From an uncultured Clostridia bacterium (GTDB taxonomy: Bacteria > Bacillota > Clostridia > Christensenellales > CAG-138): a DNA stretch of 64,000 bases. Every line of letters starts with the position of its first letter. Within the stretch, counting starts at the first letter, position 1. Below are positions 20,158-29,630 of the stretch, piece by piece. A program made the position numbers and the translations under genes. The notes beneath the pieces are model-generated. The model searched no databases and had not been told where the DNA came from. It saw nothing but the letters and a program-made list of their open reading frames with translations. The stretch lies in NCBI GenBank assembly GCA_946411635.1, contig CAMKES010000006.1, forward strand, positions 1-64,000, in the 5' to 3' direction.

Positions 20158-21774
20158 TTAAGGAAGCGGCGCGTAGATGCGCATGACCGCCTCCGCCGCC
20201 TTCCACCCGTCGACCGCCGCGCTGATGATGCCGCCGGCATACCCCGCGCCCTCGCCGACCGGATACAGGCCCTTGTGCGAAACGGATTCCATATCCGCGC
20301 CGCGCAGGATCCGCAGCGGTGCGGACGTGCGGCTTTCGACCGCCGTCAGGACCGCGTCCTCCATGTCGTAGCCCCTGAGCTGACGTCCGAACGCTCTGAG
20401 CCCGTCGCGGACGCCCGCCGTCACGAAATCCGGCAGGCATTCGGAAAGATCCGAATAGCGCACGCCGGGCCGGTACGTCGGTTCGACCGAACCGGACGGC
20501 TTCGACCGCTCGCCCCGCAGAAACGCGCCGACCGTGGACGCCGGCGCCGTGCCGTCGCCGCCGCCGAGCAGAAACGCGCTGCGCTCGAGCCGGTCGAGAT
20601 ACGCGAGACCGGAAAGCGGATGCGCGCCGAAATCCTCCGGCGTGATCTGCACGACGACCGCCGCGTTGGCGTTTTTGCCGTCGCGCGCAAAGTTGCTCAT
20701 GCCGTTGACGACGACCTGCTCCGGTCCGCTCGCGCTTGCGACGACCTGTCCGCCCGGGCACATGCAGAAGGTATAGACGCCGCGTTCGCCGCTTTTCGCG
20801 GTCAGGCGGTATTCCGCCGCGCCGAGCCGCGGATGCTCCGCCATCGGACCGTACTGGCTCGCGTTGATCAGGCTTTGCGGATGCTCCGCGCGCACGCCGA
20901 TCGCGAACGCCTTCGGCGCCATCAGAACGCCCTTTTCGTACAGCATGCGCGCCGTGTCGCGCGCGCCGTGCCCGATCGCGAGGATCAGCGCCGCGCACGG
21001 TTCCCAGACCGCCGTTTCGCCGCTGCCGATGCGCACCGCGGCGATCCGTCCGTCCTCCGTCCGGAAGTCGGTCAGCGTCGCGGAGAAGCGCACCTCCCCG
21101 CCCGCCTCTTCGATCTTTGCGCGGAGCGTGCCGACGACCGTGCGAAGCCGGTCGGTGCCGATGTGCGGCTTCGCGAGATACGCGATCTCCTCCGGCGCGC
21201 CGCAGGCGATCATCTCCGCGAGCACGCCGTCGATGCGCGGATCCTTGATGCGGGTGGTCAGCTTGCCGTCCGAAAACGTGCCGGCGCCGCCTTCGCCGAA
21301 CGCGACGTTGCTGTCCGGATCGGGTTCGTTCCTCGCGCCGGACCAGTAGCGTTCCACGTCCTTCACGCGCTCCGCGATCGGTCTGCCGCGCTCGATCACG
21401 AGCGGGCGGTAGCCGTTCCGGGCAAGCAGCAGCGAGGCGAACAGCCCCGCGGGACCGAGCCCCGCAACGACGATCCTGCCGTCCTGCGGCTTCGTGCCGA
21501 AAACCGGCGGCTCCTGCGGTTCGGTCTGCACCGGCTCCGCTTTCCATTTCGGGTCCTTCAGAATGCGGTTTGCCGCCGCGTCGGAAAGCGTCAGCTCCGC
21601 GTGCACGCAGTGGAAAATGTCGTGCTTTTTGCGCGCGTCGAGCGACTGCCGCACGATGCGCATCCGCACGAGCGCGTCGCGTGCGATCCCGAGCCGTTTA
21701 CAACACGAAGCGGCGAACGATTCGTCCGTCGCATCGAGTTCTCTTCTTAAGTTTTGCAGGTAGACCGTTTTCAT
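20158..21774 (-). CDS. FAD-dependent oxidoreductase (COG2509-like)
   Basis: A 538-aa flavoprotein. A 90-residue N-terminal domain with RIVRQSLDARKKHDIF precedes a Rossmann FAD site VVAGLGPAGLFASLLLARNG near 100-120. Conserved stretches FGEGGAGTFSDGKL, KPHIGTDRL, GHGARDTARML and FCMCPGGQV follow. The end has GLYPVGEGAGYAGGIISAA, which closes the FAD pocket. These features define the widespread but functionally unassigned COG2509 group of 'NAD(FAD)-utilising dehydrogenases'. The start ATG at 21774 is 10 nt after the cdaR stop; longer N termini lie within cdaR. Probably co-transcribed with cdaA-cdaR; a direct functional link is not evident. Confidence 0.85.
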   Translation of the reverse strand: MKTVYLQNLRRELDATDESFAASCCKRLGIARDALVRMRIVRQSLDARKKHDIFHCVHAELTLSDAAANRILKDPKWKAEPVQTEPQEPPVFGTKPQDGRIVVAGLGPAGLFASLLLARNGYRPLVIERGRPIAERVKDVERYWSGARNEPDPDSNVAFGEGGAGTFSDGKLTTRIKDPRIDGVLAEMIACGAPEEIAYLAKPHIGTDRLRTVVGTLRAKIEEAGGEVRFSATLTDFRTEDGRIAAVRIGSGETAVWEPCAALILAIGHGARDTARMLYEKGVLMAPKAFAIGVRAEHPQSLINASQYGPMAEHPRLGAAEYRLTAKSGERGVYTFCMCPGGQVVASASGPEQVVVNGMSNFARDGKNANAAVVVQITPEDFGAHPLSGLAYLDRLERSAFLLGGGDGTAPASTVGAFLRGERSKPSGSVEPTYRPGVRYSDLSECLPDFVTAGVRDGLRAFGRQLRGYDMEDAVLTAVESRTSAPLRILRGADMESVSHKGLYPVGEGAGYAGGIISAAVDGWKAAEAVMRIYAPLP

Positions 21775-21784
21775 GAAACGCGGG

Positions 21785-23125
21785 TTACTCGTTTCCCTCC
21801 GTCTTCGTCGAAATGTCGACGAGTTCGACCGAAACGGTGTCTTCGACCAGTTCGATCTGATAGACGCCCGCGTCGCCGCCGTAGCGAAGAACGAGCGGGA
21901 TCTCATGCGTGCCTTCGGAGAGGTTCGCCAAATCCGCCGAAACGGTGATCTTGCTCACGTCGAACTTCTTCAGGGTGCGGACCGTTCCGCTTACGCGGAC
22001 GGCGGCCGTGGTCGGCGCGGAATCGGTCAGCGCGAACTTTTCCTTGGCTCTGGAATAGCTGATCGGGATCTCAAATTCCTGAACGTCGGGCCGCTCGGCC
22101 ACGCGCAGAACGACCGTGATCGATCCGTTCTGATCGCGCTCCGTTTCCACGCCCTCCGGAATGACCAGCTCCGCGTACACCCGGGTCTCGCCTTCCGTCG
22201 CGCTCAGCGCGATGGGCTCGGTCCGGATCGAACCGATCTGATCAAGCAGGAAGCGGTCGCCGTACAGCACGATCGTCTTCTGCGCCAGCGAATAGGTGTA
22301 GGAATAATCCTCGTCGAACAGGTCGTCCGTCTCGACCGTGGGCTCGATATCGACCACTCTGCAGGCGCGGATGCGCACGCGTACGTTCGTCGTGACCGTT
22401 TCGCCGTCGCTCGTGACGATGTCGTCCAGGCGCTTGTTGGCGATGTCATAGAACTGGACCGGCAGGATCAGATCGTACGTGCCGGACAGCGAGTCGGGAT
22501 CGTTGATCGCGAACGAGGACATGTCCACCGTGACCTCCCCGCGGGAGATGCGGTCGATCTCGGATTTCTGTCCGCGGATCGAGATGGTCAGGTTGGTCGG
22601 CAGAACGACGTCGAATCCCTCGGGAAGATCGCCTTCCGTTTTCGCGGTGACGCGGATGTTGCTGCGCGAGGAAAGACGCGCGACCGTCACCTCGACGGAT
22701 CCGACCGAAACGCCCTGCACAGTCCCGTAATCCGAAGCGATCTTCGTCTGCACTTCGAGCGAGATCGTCTTGCTGTCCTCGTCCCGGTCGAGCGAGATCG
22801 CCCGGTCGGACAGGTCCACGTACGCCGAAACGCGGGAGCTGTCGAGTTCGCTGTGCTTGCTGATGCGGCAGAGCACGTCGACGTCGGTCGTGCCGATATC
22901 GCGCGTGACGAGCATCAGACCTCTCGCGTTCAGCGTGTCCTCGCCGACGATCGAGATGTCCACGTCGCGCACGTACTTGACGTATTCGGGATTCTCGATC
23001 GCGAGCACGTACCCCCACAGGAGCACCGCGAACACGAGCGCGATCACCTTGAACCGGATGTTCTTGGTAAATACGTTTTTGAAAAACCGTTTGAGCGCGG
23101 AGAAGAATTTCTGTCGTTTCGTCAT
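21785..23125 (-). CDS. cdaR: CdaR, YbbR-domain regulator of CdaA
   Basis: A 446-aa protein with one N-terminal TM helix (about 24-43, IRFKVIALVFAVLLWGYVLA) followed by several extracytoplasmic YbbR repeats of about 80-90 residues. In Bacillus, Listeria and Staphylococcus CdaR binds CdaA and tunes cyclic di-AMP synthesis. It starts one base after the cdaA stop, so it is translationally coupled. In other species glmM follows; here a FAD oxidoreductase takes that place. Confidence 0.9.
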   Translation of the reverse strand: MTKRQKFFSALKRFFKNVFTKNIRFKVIALVFAVLLWGYVLAIENPEYVKYVRDVDISIVGEDTLNARGLMLVTRDIGTTDVDVLCRISKHSELDSSRVSAYVDLSDRAISLDRDEDSKTISLEVQTKIASDYGTVQGVSVGSVEVTVARLSSRSNIRVTAKTEGDLPEGFDVVLPTNLTISIRGQKSEIDRISRGEVTVDMSSFAINDPDSLSGTYDLILPVQFYDIANKRLDDIVTSDGETVTTNVRVRIRACRVVDIEPTVETDDLFDEDYSYTYSLAQKTIVLYGDRFLLDQIGSIRTEPIALSATEGETRVYAELVIPEGVETERDQNGSITVVLRVAERPDVQEFEIPISYSRAKEKFALTDSAPTTAAVRVSGTVRTLKKFDVSKITVSADLANLSEGTHEIPLVLRYGGDAGVYQIELVEDTVSVELVDISTKTEGNE

Positions 23126-23126
23126 G

Positions 23127-23984
23127 TTACGCCTCCGCCTCCTTCTTTTTGCGATTCCAGGGGAGGACGAATCCGAATCCTTCGCCCTTCTCGAGCAGGC
23201 TTTCGAGCGTGTTGGAGAGCGCCTTCTCGTCGAGATACCGGATCAGCTTGCCTTCCTTCGCGATCGAGATCGCGCCGGTCTCTTCGGATACGACGATAAC
23301 CACGCAGTCCGAAGCGGAGGAAACGCCGAGCGCGGCGCGATGCCGCGTTCCGAGTTCGCGCGAGACCTTCATGTCGTCGGACAGCGGCAGCAGGCAGCTT
23401 GCGGCGATCACCGTCACATCGCGGATCACCACGGCGCCGTCGTGCAGCGGCGTGTTCGGCTCGAAGATGTTCTCGATCAGCGCGCCGGACAGCTCCGCGT
23501 TCAGCTGGACGCCCGTCGCGGCGATGTCGCCGAGACCGGAGCGGCGCTCAAAGACGAGCAGCGCGCCGACGCGGCGGTTGGAAAGGTGCAGGATCGAACG
23601 CTTCAGATCCAGAACGAGACGGTGCGCGTCCGTTTTGTCCGCGGCCGAACCGAACTTCGAGAGCCGGTGCGAACCGATGCGCTCGAGCACGCGCCGGAGT
23701 TCCGGCGTAAAGAGAATGAACAGGATCAAAAAGATCGAGCCGCTTGCAAGGATGCTGTCAAGCACCCAGGAAACCGTCGAAAGACCGAACAGTCTTGCGA
23801 ACACGGAGAACAGGAACAATAGCCCGATGCCTTTCATGACCTGATAGGCGCGGGTGTCTTTCGTCCATTCGAGCACTTTATACAGGAAGATCGTAATGAT
23901 CAGTATGTCGAAGATGATGCTGGCCAGTCCGCTCGGGTTTTTCAGCACGTTGAACGCCGTTCGGATGATGCTGATCAGATCCAT
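23127..23984 (-). CDS. cdaA: Diadenylate cyclase CdaA
   Basis: A 285-aa membrane enzyme that makes cyclic di-AMP from two ATP. Three TM helices occupy about 20-95. The DAC domain follows with both catalytic motifs intact: D182-G183-A184 in LHDGAVVIRD, and R214-H215-R216 in GTRHRAALG. The C-terminal extension is short and basic. First gene of the cdaA-cdaR unit behind a recognisable promoter. Confidence 0.96.
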   Translation of the reverse strand: MDLISIIRTAFNVLKNPSGLASIIFDILIITIFLYKVLEWTKDTRAYQVMKGIGLLFLFSVFARLFGLSTVSWVLDSILASGSIFLILFILFTPELRRVLERIGSHRLSKFGSAADKTDAHRLVLDLKRSILHLSNRRVGALLVFERRSGLGDIAATGVQLNAELSGALIENIFEPNTPLHDGAVVIRDVTVIAASCLLPLSDDMKVSRELGTRHRAALGVSSASDCVVIVVSEETGAISIAKEGKLIRYLDEKALSNTLESLLEKGEGFGFVLPWNRKKKEAEA

Positions 23985-24045
23985 CAGTCTGCTCTCCTCC
24001 TTGCATTTTGCCCCGCTGCGCGGATCCGCACACGGGTACCTTTAT

Positions 24046-24075
24046 AGTATACCATCAATGTGTTATAATTGTCAC
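24046..24075 (-). promoter_or_regulatory. Promoter of cdaA-cdaR
   Basis: Minus-strand -35 GTGACA (24070-24075), 18-bp spacer, -10 TATACT (24046-24051). The start of cdaA is about 60 nt downstream. Confidence 0.6.
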
Positions 24076-24094
24076 GCAAATATTACAAATTCAT

Positions 24095-25675
24095 TCACAA
24101 ATTCATTCGGATTTGTTCCGCATGCCGCATCAGATACGCGTAGAACGCCGCCGTGCCGCAAAGAAGCGCTCCGCCGACCGCCGGCGCGATCCATTCCTTG
24201 CCGAACAGCAGCGTCGGTACGACCGTCGCCGCGGCGACCGTGAAACAAACCAGCATCATGACGAGCACCGCGCCGCTCTGCTTGACGACCTCCGTTTCCG
24301 CCTTCCAGTTGAGACGCGGAAGCTTCGCGTTCACAAACAGGCCGAGCACGGTCGTGAACAGCAGCGCCGCGACCGGCACGAGAAAGACCGCAACGAGCGA
24401 AACCGGGCTCAAAAACGCGTGATAGAAGGCCGCGACCAGCGTACAGGTAACGAGAAGCGGCGGCAGGACCAGAAAAAGATTCATGCAGAGTTTTGCGTTC
24501 AGCCACTTCTTTGCGGGAACCGGCATCGTCTTCGAGATCCAGATCTGCTTGCCTTCCATCGAGATCGCGCAGCACGTCGTCGGCGACAGGGTCGCGCAAA
24601 AGATCAGGATTCCGATCAGGGCGGCCGGGGCGTACCCGCGGATCTCCGGCATGCGCAGAAGCGTCGAAAGCCGTCCCGAAAGCACCGCGCCCGCCACGCC
24701 GAGCACGAGGATCAGCACCGCGCCGATGATCGTGTTGATGACCCACGCCGTGCTGTTGAAAAAGCGCTTGCGCTCGATCATGAACAGTGCGCGGATCGCG
24801 CTGCTGCGTTTCAGCGCGCCGAGTCGGTAGTTTTTCACATGATACCCTGCCGCAAGCCGGTCGTGCAGCGGAAGGAACGTTTTATTCAGGATAAACACGA
24901 ACAGCGCACACACCAGAAGCGACGCGCCCGAAAACAGCAGCGCGAGGCGAAGATCGCCCGCCGCACCGTCCGAAAACCAGCGCGCCGGCGGATAGATGCG
25001 CGCCGTCACGTTCATCATCTCAAACGGATTTGACAAAAACTGCCTTCTCAGCTGCGGCATCAGATACGCAAAGACGATGAAGCCGAGCAGCAGGATCATC
25101 TTAATCGCCGAGGTCACGCCCTTTTTATACTTGCTCTTTGCAAACGCCGCGGAAAGCAGCAGGTCCGCGCCGCTGCCGATCACGACCGGACCGACGGGCA
25201 GAAGAAGGAGCATGATGGGAAACAGCGGATAAAACCACCAGACGGGCTGCCGCAGCACGGCGTATACGACGCCGCACGGCAGCAGATACGCAACGACGTA
25301 GATCGCTTCGACGAGATACAGCGCGAGGAACCGCGCGAGCACGATCGTCGACGTGCGCACCGGCATGCCCATCAGCGTGTCGAAATCCGAAAACCCGGAC
25401 AGCGTCGCGCTGCCCTGCGCGAACGCCATGGCAAGCGCGAACAGGCTTGCCATCGCCGCCGCCATCAGGAACGGAACGCTCGCGGGGATGCCGGCTTTCA
25501 GCAATTCGAACGTCATCACGCCCGACATGCCGCCGTAGACCACAACGATCAGAACGATCGCCACGACGCCCATGATCGCGTTTCTGCGTTCCTTCGGGTC
25601 GTTCGAATGCCGCATCACTTGGAAACGGAAAATGCTGTTCAGATACAGTTTGATCAGCGTCCAAAGCGATTTCAT
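24095..25675 (-). CDS. ABC-2 type transporter permease
   Basis: A 526-aa polytopic membrane protein with roughly 12 hydrophobic helices in two halves separated by a hydrophilic segment at about 265-300 (RLGALKRSSAIRALFMIERK). This resembles large single-chain ABC-2 exporter permeases of Firmicutes. It overlaps the upstream ATP-binding gene by 4 bp (ATGA), so the two form one transporter. The substrate is unknown; the absence of a solute-binding protein fits export. Confidence 0.8.
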   Translation of the reverse strand: MKSLWTLIKLYLNSIFRFQVMRHSNDPKERRNAIMGVVAIVLIVVVYGGMSGVMTFELLKAGIPASVPFLMAAAMASLFALAMAFAQGSATLSGFSDFDTLMGMPVRTSTIVLARFLALYLVEAIYVVAYLLPCGVVYAVLRQPVWWFYPLFPIMLLLLPVGPVVIGSGADLLLSAAFAKSKYKKGVTSAIKMILLLGFIVFAYLMPQLRRQFLSNPFEMMNVTARIYPPARWFSDGAAGDLRLALLFSGASLLVCALFVFILNKTFLPLHDRLAAGYHVKNYRLGALKRSSAIRALFMIERKRFFNSTAWVINTIIGAVLILVLGVAGAVLSGRLSTLLRMPEIRGYAPAALIGILIFCATLSPTTCCAISMEGKQIWISKTMPVPAKKWLNAKLCMNLFLVLPPLLVTCTLVAAFYHAFLSPVSLVAVFLVPVAALLFTTVLGLFVNAKLPRLNWKAETEVVKQSGAVLVMMLVCFTVAAATVVPTLLFGKEWIAPAVGGALLCGTAAFYAYLMRHAEQIRMNL

Positions 25676-26382
25676 GCGTCCGTCAACTCCAAAAACAATT
25701 CTTCGAGCGAACTGTCGCCGCGCACCTCGTCCATGGGACCCGCTTTGATCAGTTTGCCGTTTTTGATGATCGCGATCTTATTGCAGAGTTTTTCGGCGAC
25801 CTCGAGCACGTGCGTGCTGAAAAAGATCGCGCCGCCCGCTTCGACGAGCTCGTGCATGATGCCCTTCAGCGTGTGCGCCGCCTTCGGGTCGAGTCCGACG
25901 AACGGCTCGTCGAGCATCAGAAGCTTCGGTTGCTGGATCAGCGCGCCGATCAGCGCGAGTTTCTGGCACATGCCGTGCGAATACGAGCCGACGAGATCGC
26001 CGAGCTTCGATTCGATTTCAAACGCCGCCGCGTACCGTTTGATGCGTTCGACGCGCGTCTTCTCGTCGATGCCGTAGATGTCGCAGAGAAAATTCAGATA
26101 CCCCGTTCCGGTGAGGAACGCGTACAGATCCGGATTGTCCGGGATATAGCGCATGATGCGCTTCGCCGCCATCGGGTCCTTTTTCACGTCGATCCCGTCG
26201 ACGAGAATCTCGCCCGAATCGAACGGCAGAATGCCGGACACGCAGCGCAGCGTCGTCGTTTTGCCGGCGCCGTTATGTCCGATAAAGCCGTAAATATCGC
26301 CCGCTTCGACCGTAAGGCTCAGCCCGTCGACCGCGCGCGGTCCGTTTCCGTACGTTTTGACCAGATCACGGATCTCAAGCAT
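25672..26382 (-). CDS. ABC transporter ATP-binding protein
   Basis: A 236-aa ATPase. Walker A is GHNGAGKTT (residues 34-42), the signature is SYSHGMCQKLAL (a variant of LSGGQ), Walker B is KLLMLDEPFVGLDP and the H-loop is STH. The pattern matches the CcmA/YhaQ-type exporter ATPases paired with ABC-2 permeases. It lies 3 nt after the yhbY stop and overlaps the permease start, so it sits at the end of the trxB operon. Confidence 0.92.
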   Translation of the reverse strand: MLEIRDLVKTYGNGPRAVDGLSLTVEAGDIYGFIGHNGAGKTTTLRCVSGILPFDSGEILVDGIDVKKDPMAAKRIMRYIPDNPDLYAFLTGTGYLNFLCDIYGIDEKTRVERIKRYAAAFEIESKLGDLVGSYSHGMCQKLALIGALIQQPKLLMLDEPFVGLDPKAAHTLKGIMHELVEAGGAIFFSTHVLEVAEKLCNKIAIIKNGKLIKAGPMDEVRGDSSLEELFLELTDA

Positions 26383-26385
26383 CGT

Positions 26386-26655
26386 TTACTCCTCCTCTTT
26401 CTGCCGGTACAGCACGAGCTTTCTGCCGATGCACTGGATGACCTCGGCGCCCGTCGCTTCCGCGAGCTGCGCGGCGGCTTCCTTTGCGGAAAGCTCGCTC
26501 GTTTCGAGCACGGAAAGCTTGATCAGCTCGCGCTTTTTGAGCGCCGCGTCGACCGCTTCGACGAGCGTGTCGGTGATGTTGTCCTTGCCGATCTGGAAGA
26601 TCGGGGTAAGCGTGTTCGCCTGTTTGCGGAAGACCGCGCGTTCTTTGCCTGTCAT
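26386..26655 (-). CDS. yhbY: YhbY-family RNA-binding protein
   Basis: An 89-aa single CRM domain. TGKERAVFRKQANTLTPIFQIGK and the GxxG-like IGRKLVLYRQ end are family features. CRM proteins bind pre-50S ribosomal particles. The gene follows obg by 14 nt, as in many Firmicutes where Obg and YhbY both act in large-subunit assembly. Confidence 0.92.
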   Translation of the reverse strand: MTGKERAVFRKQANTLTPIFQIGKDNITDTLVEAVDAALKKRELIKLSVLETSELSAKEAAAQLAEATGAEVIQCIGRKLVLYRQKEEE

Positions 26656-26669
26656 ATGCTTCTCCTTTA

Positions 26670-27941
26670 TCAGTCCGTAAAATCAAATTCCCATTCGCCG
26701 AGCCGGATCGTGTCGCCGTCCTTCGCGCCCATTTCGCGGAGCGCGGAGATGATGCCCGTTTTGATCAGCAGCTGCTGGAAGCGGCGCATCGAAACGTCGT
26801 CCTCCGGATCGGTGGTGTCGAGGATGCGCTCGACGTCGCCGCCCTCGACCACGAACGCGCCCGCGTCGTCGCGGTGCACGGTAAAGCCCTTTTCATACTG
26901 CGCGCCGGTCAGAAGCTCGGTCTCGTCGTACACGCGCACCGGCGGCAGCGCGTCGAGCTTTTTCACGATGCAGTCGAGCATCGGACCGAAGCCGTCGACG
27001 GTCGCCGCGGACACCGCAAACACGGGAACGCCCTGCGGTTCCAGCGCCGCCTTGATGCGCGCAAAGTGCGCCTCCGCGCCCGGAACGTCCATCTTGTTGC
27101 ACGCGACGATCTGCGGCAGCGCCGCGAGCGCGTCGGAAAACTTGCCCAGCTCCGCGTTGATCTTTTCGTAATCGTCCAGCGGATCGCGCATCTCGCTTGC
27201 GGACGCGTCGAGCACGTGCACGAGGATGCGCGTGCGCTCAATGTGGCGCAGGAAATCGTGTCCGAGCCCCGCGCCCTCCGCCGCGCCCTCGATGAGCCCG
27301 GGAATGTCCGCCATCACGAACGAGCGGTCGTAGCGCGTCGCCACGCCGAGGTTCGGCGTGAGCGTCGTGAAGTGATACGCGGCGATCTTCGGCTTCGCGC
27401 TCGTCAGCACGGACAGGATCGTGGACTTGCCGACCGACGGAAGCCCGATGATGCCGACGTCCGCGATCGTTTTGAGCTCCAGCTCGACCTGCCGTTCCTC
27501 GGTCCTGATGCCGTTCTGCGCGAACCGCGGCGCCTGCTTCGTCGCCGTCGCAAAGCGCGCGTTGCCCTTGCCGCCCCTGCCGCCGTACAGCACGACGCGG
27601 GTCTTGCCGGGCTCGCTCATGTCCGCCACGATGCTGCCGGTCTCGAGATCGCGCACGATCGTGCCGACCGGGACCCGAACGATCATGTCCTCGCCGTTTT
27701 TGCCCGCCTGCAGCTCCGCGCGGCCCTGCTCGCCGTCCTGCGCGCGGAAGTGCCGGTAACGCTTGAAATCGAGCAGCGTGGACTGCTGCGGATCCGCGAC
27801 GAACACGACGTTGCCGCCCCTGCCGCCGTCGCCGCCGGAGGGACCGCCCTTCATGACGTATTTTTCGCGGTGGAACGCGGCGCAGCCGTCGCCGCCGTTG
27901 CCCGCTTTGATAAAGATGGTTGCCTTGTCAATGAACTGCAT
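26670..27941 (-). CDS. obg: GTPase Obg/CgtA
   Basis: A 423-aa essential GTPase for 50S assembly and stress control. The glycine-rich Obg fold occupies about 1-157 (GGDGCAAFHREKYV, GGRGGNVVF). The G domain has GLPSVGKST (G1), DIPGLIEGA (G3) and ACNKMD (G4). The C-terminal OCT domain (about 345-423) is present, so this is the long Firmicutes form. The 5' end overlaps nth by 14 bp. Confidence 0.97.
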   Translation of the reverse strand: MQFIDKATIFIKAGNGGDGCAAFHREKYVMKGGPSGGDGGRGGNVVFVADPQQSTLLDFKRYRHFRAQDGEQGRAELQAGKNGEDMIVRVPVGTIVRDLETGSIVADMSEPGKTRVVLYGGRGGKGNARFATATKQAPRFAQNGIRTEERQVELELKTIADVGIIGLPSVGKSTILSVLTSAKPKIAAYHFTTLTPNLGVATRYDRSFVMADIPGLIEGAAEGAGLGHDFLRHIERTRILVHVLDASASEMRDPLDDYEKINAELGKFSDALAALPQIVACNKMDVPGAEAHFARIKAALEPQGVPVFAVSAATVDGFGPMLDCIVKKLDALPPVRVYDETELLTGAQYEKGFTVHRDDAGAFVVEGGDVERILDTTDPEDDVSMRRFQQLLIKTGIISALREMGAKDGDTIRLGEWEFDFTD

Positions 27942-28557
27942 GCTCGCAAATCTCCTTCAGAGGACAGATCCCGCACTTCGGCCGCTGCGCCGCGCAGACC
28001 TGTCTGCCGTGATAGATGAGCCAGTGATGCGCGTCGCCCCAGTCTTTTTCGGGGATGTGCGCCATCAGCTGAAGCTCGGTTTTTTCAACGTCCTTCGCCT
28101 CGGTCAGCCCGATGCGGTTCGCGACGCGGAACACGTGCGTGTCGACCGCGATCGCGGGGACCCGGAACGCGTTCGACAGAACGACGTTCGCCGTCTTTCT
28201 GCCGACACCGGGAAGCGCCGTAAGCTCCTCGCGCGTTTCGGGCACTCTGCCGCGGTACCGTTCGACGAGGATCCGGCTCATCGCGAGGATATGCTCGCCC
28301 TTCATGCGGTAAAAGCCGCAGCTCCGGATATACGGCTCGAGCGTTTCAAAATCGAGCGTCGCGAACGCCTCCGCCGTGTTGTATTTCGGAAACAGCACGT
28401 CCGTGCATTTGTTCACCTGTTTGTCGGTGCACTGCGCGGACAGCATCGTCGCGACGAGCAGCTCGAACGGCGACGAAAAGTGCAGCGCCGGCTTCGCGTC
28501 CGGGTAGGTTTCCTTCAGAATGTCAAGCGCTTCCGCGCGTTTTGCTTCACTTAACAC
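27928..28557 (-). CDS. nth: Endonuclease III
   Basis: A 209-aa DNA glycosylase/AP lyase removing oxidised pyrimidines. The helix-hairpin-helix LPGVGRKTANVV carries the catalytic Lys, and VDTHVFRVANRIG supplies the catalytic Asp. The C-terminal C-x6-C-x2-C-x5-C (CAAQRPKCGICPLKEIC) binds 4Fe-4S. The start is GTG at 28557, overlapping the trxB end by 11 bp. Its end overlaps obg by 14 bp, so it is embedded in a tightly coupled operon. Confidence 0.96.
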   Translation of the reverse strand: MLSEAKRAEALDILKETYPDAKPALHFSSPFELLVATMLSAQCTDKQVNKCTDVLFPKYNTAEAFATLDFETLEPYIRSCGFYRMKGEHILAMSRILVERYRGRVPETREELTALPGVGRKTANVVLSNAFRVPAIAVDTHVFRVANRIGLTEAKDVEKTELQLMAHIPEKDWGDAHHWLIYHGRQVCAAQRPKCGICPLKEICEHAVH

Positions 28558-29458
28558 GGGCCGCCTCCAATGCGTACGTTGCGGCGATCGCGCCGTCGGC
28601 GCACGCGGTCACGACCTGCCGGAGCGGCGTATTTCGCACGTCGCCCGCGGCGAACACGCCGGGCACGCTCGTTTCCATGCGTTCGTTTGTGATCACGCTG
28701 CCGTTTCCGGCAAGCGCGAGCTGATCCCGAAACAGCTCCGTGCGCGGCACGACGCCGACCGCGACGAACAGCCCGTCCGTCCCGAGCTCGGTCGTTTCGC
28801 CCGTCACGCGGTTTCTGAGGCGCACCGCCGACAGCTTTTTCTCGCCGAGGAACGCCTCCGGCACGCTGTTCCAGAGGAACGTGATGTTTTCCGTATTCTT
28901 CGCGGCGTCCGCAAGGATCGCGCTTGCGCGGAGCTCGTCGCGGCGATGCACGACGTACACCTGTCTGCAGAGCTTTGCCAGATACAGCGCGTCCGAGATC
29001 GCCGTGTCGCCGCCGCCGATGACCGTCGCCGTGCGGTTTTTATAAAACGCGCCGTCGCACGTCGCGCAGTAGCTGACGCCGTGACCGGTCAGTTCCGCTT
29101 CGCCGGGGATGCCGAGCGTTTTCGGCGACGCGCCGGTGGCGAGGATCACGGTCTTTGCCTCGACCGTTTCGCCGTTGAACGTGAACCGCTTCGGATCGTC
29201 CGTCAGCACGAGCCCGGTCACGGGACCGTATTCGATCCGAAGCCCGAACGACGCCGCGTGCTCCTCGAACCGCGCCGCAAGCGCGTAGCCGTCCGGCCCG
29301 TCCGAAACGCCCGGGTAATTGTCGATCCGGTGCGTTTTCACGATCTGTCCGCCCGCGAACATTTCTTCAAACAGACAGACGTTTCCGCCGCCGCGCACCG
29401 CGTACAGCCCGGCCGCAAGTCCCGCGGGACCGCCCCCGATGATTGCCACATCCAGCAT
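28547..29458 (-). CDS. trxB: Thioredoxin-disulfide reductase
   Basis: A 303-aa flavoprotein reducing thioredoxin. The FAD site GGGPAGLAAGLYAVRGG (8-24), the redox-active C131-A-T-C134, the NAD(P) site VIGGGDTAISDALYL and the closing VFAAGDVRNTPLRQVVTA are intact. The NAD(P)-loop has VVHRRDELRAS, the basic pattern usual for NADPH. The ATG at 29458 follows the promoter at 29496-29524; longer reading upstream is promoter DNA. First gene of trxB-nth-obg-yhbY-ABC. Confidence 0.96.
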   Translation of the reverse strand: MLDVAIIGGGPAGLAAGLYAVRGGGNVCLFEEMFAGGQIVKTHRIDNYPGVSDGPDGYALAARFEEHAASFGLRIEYGPVTGLVLTDDPKRFTFNGETVEAKTVILATGASPKTLGIPGEAELTGHGVSYCATCDGAFYKNRTATVIGGGDTAISDALYLAKLCRQVYVVHRRDELRASAILADAAKNTENITFLWNSVPEAFLGEKKLSAVRLRNRVTGETTELGTDGLFVAVGVVPRTELFRDQLALAGNGSVITNERMETSVPGVFAAGDVRNTPLRQVVTACADGAIAATYALEAARVK

Positions 29459-29495
29459 CGTTTTGTCCTCGTTTCCGTAAAATCTCACAAATAAC

Positions 29496-29524
29496 AGTAT
29501 ACCGTTTTTCCGGAACGCGGTCAA
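29496..29524 (-). promoter_or_regulatory. Promoter of the trxB operon
   Basis: Minus-strand -35 TTGACC (29519-29524), 17-bp spacer, -10 TATACT (29496-29501). The leader to the trxB ATG is about 30 nt. Confidence 0.8.
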
Positions 29525-29630
29525 GGGAAACCGACGGACAAAACGCTCGTTTTTCCGATTGTTTTCAACAAGTTTGCAAATCAAAAAACCGCCGCGTTCG
29601 CGGCGGTCCGGACCATTGTGCAACGGCAGC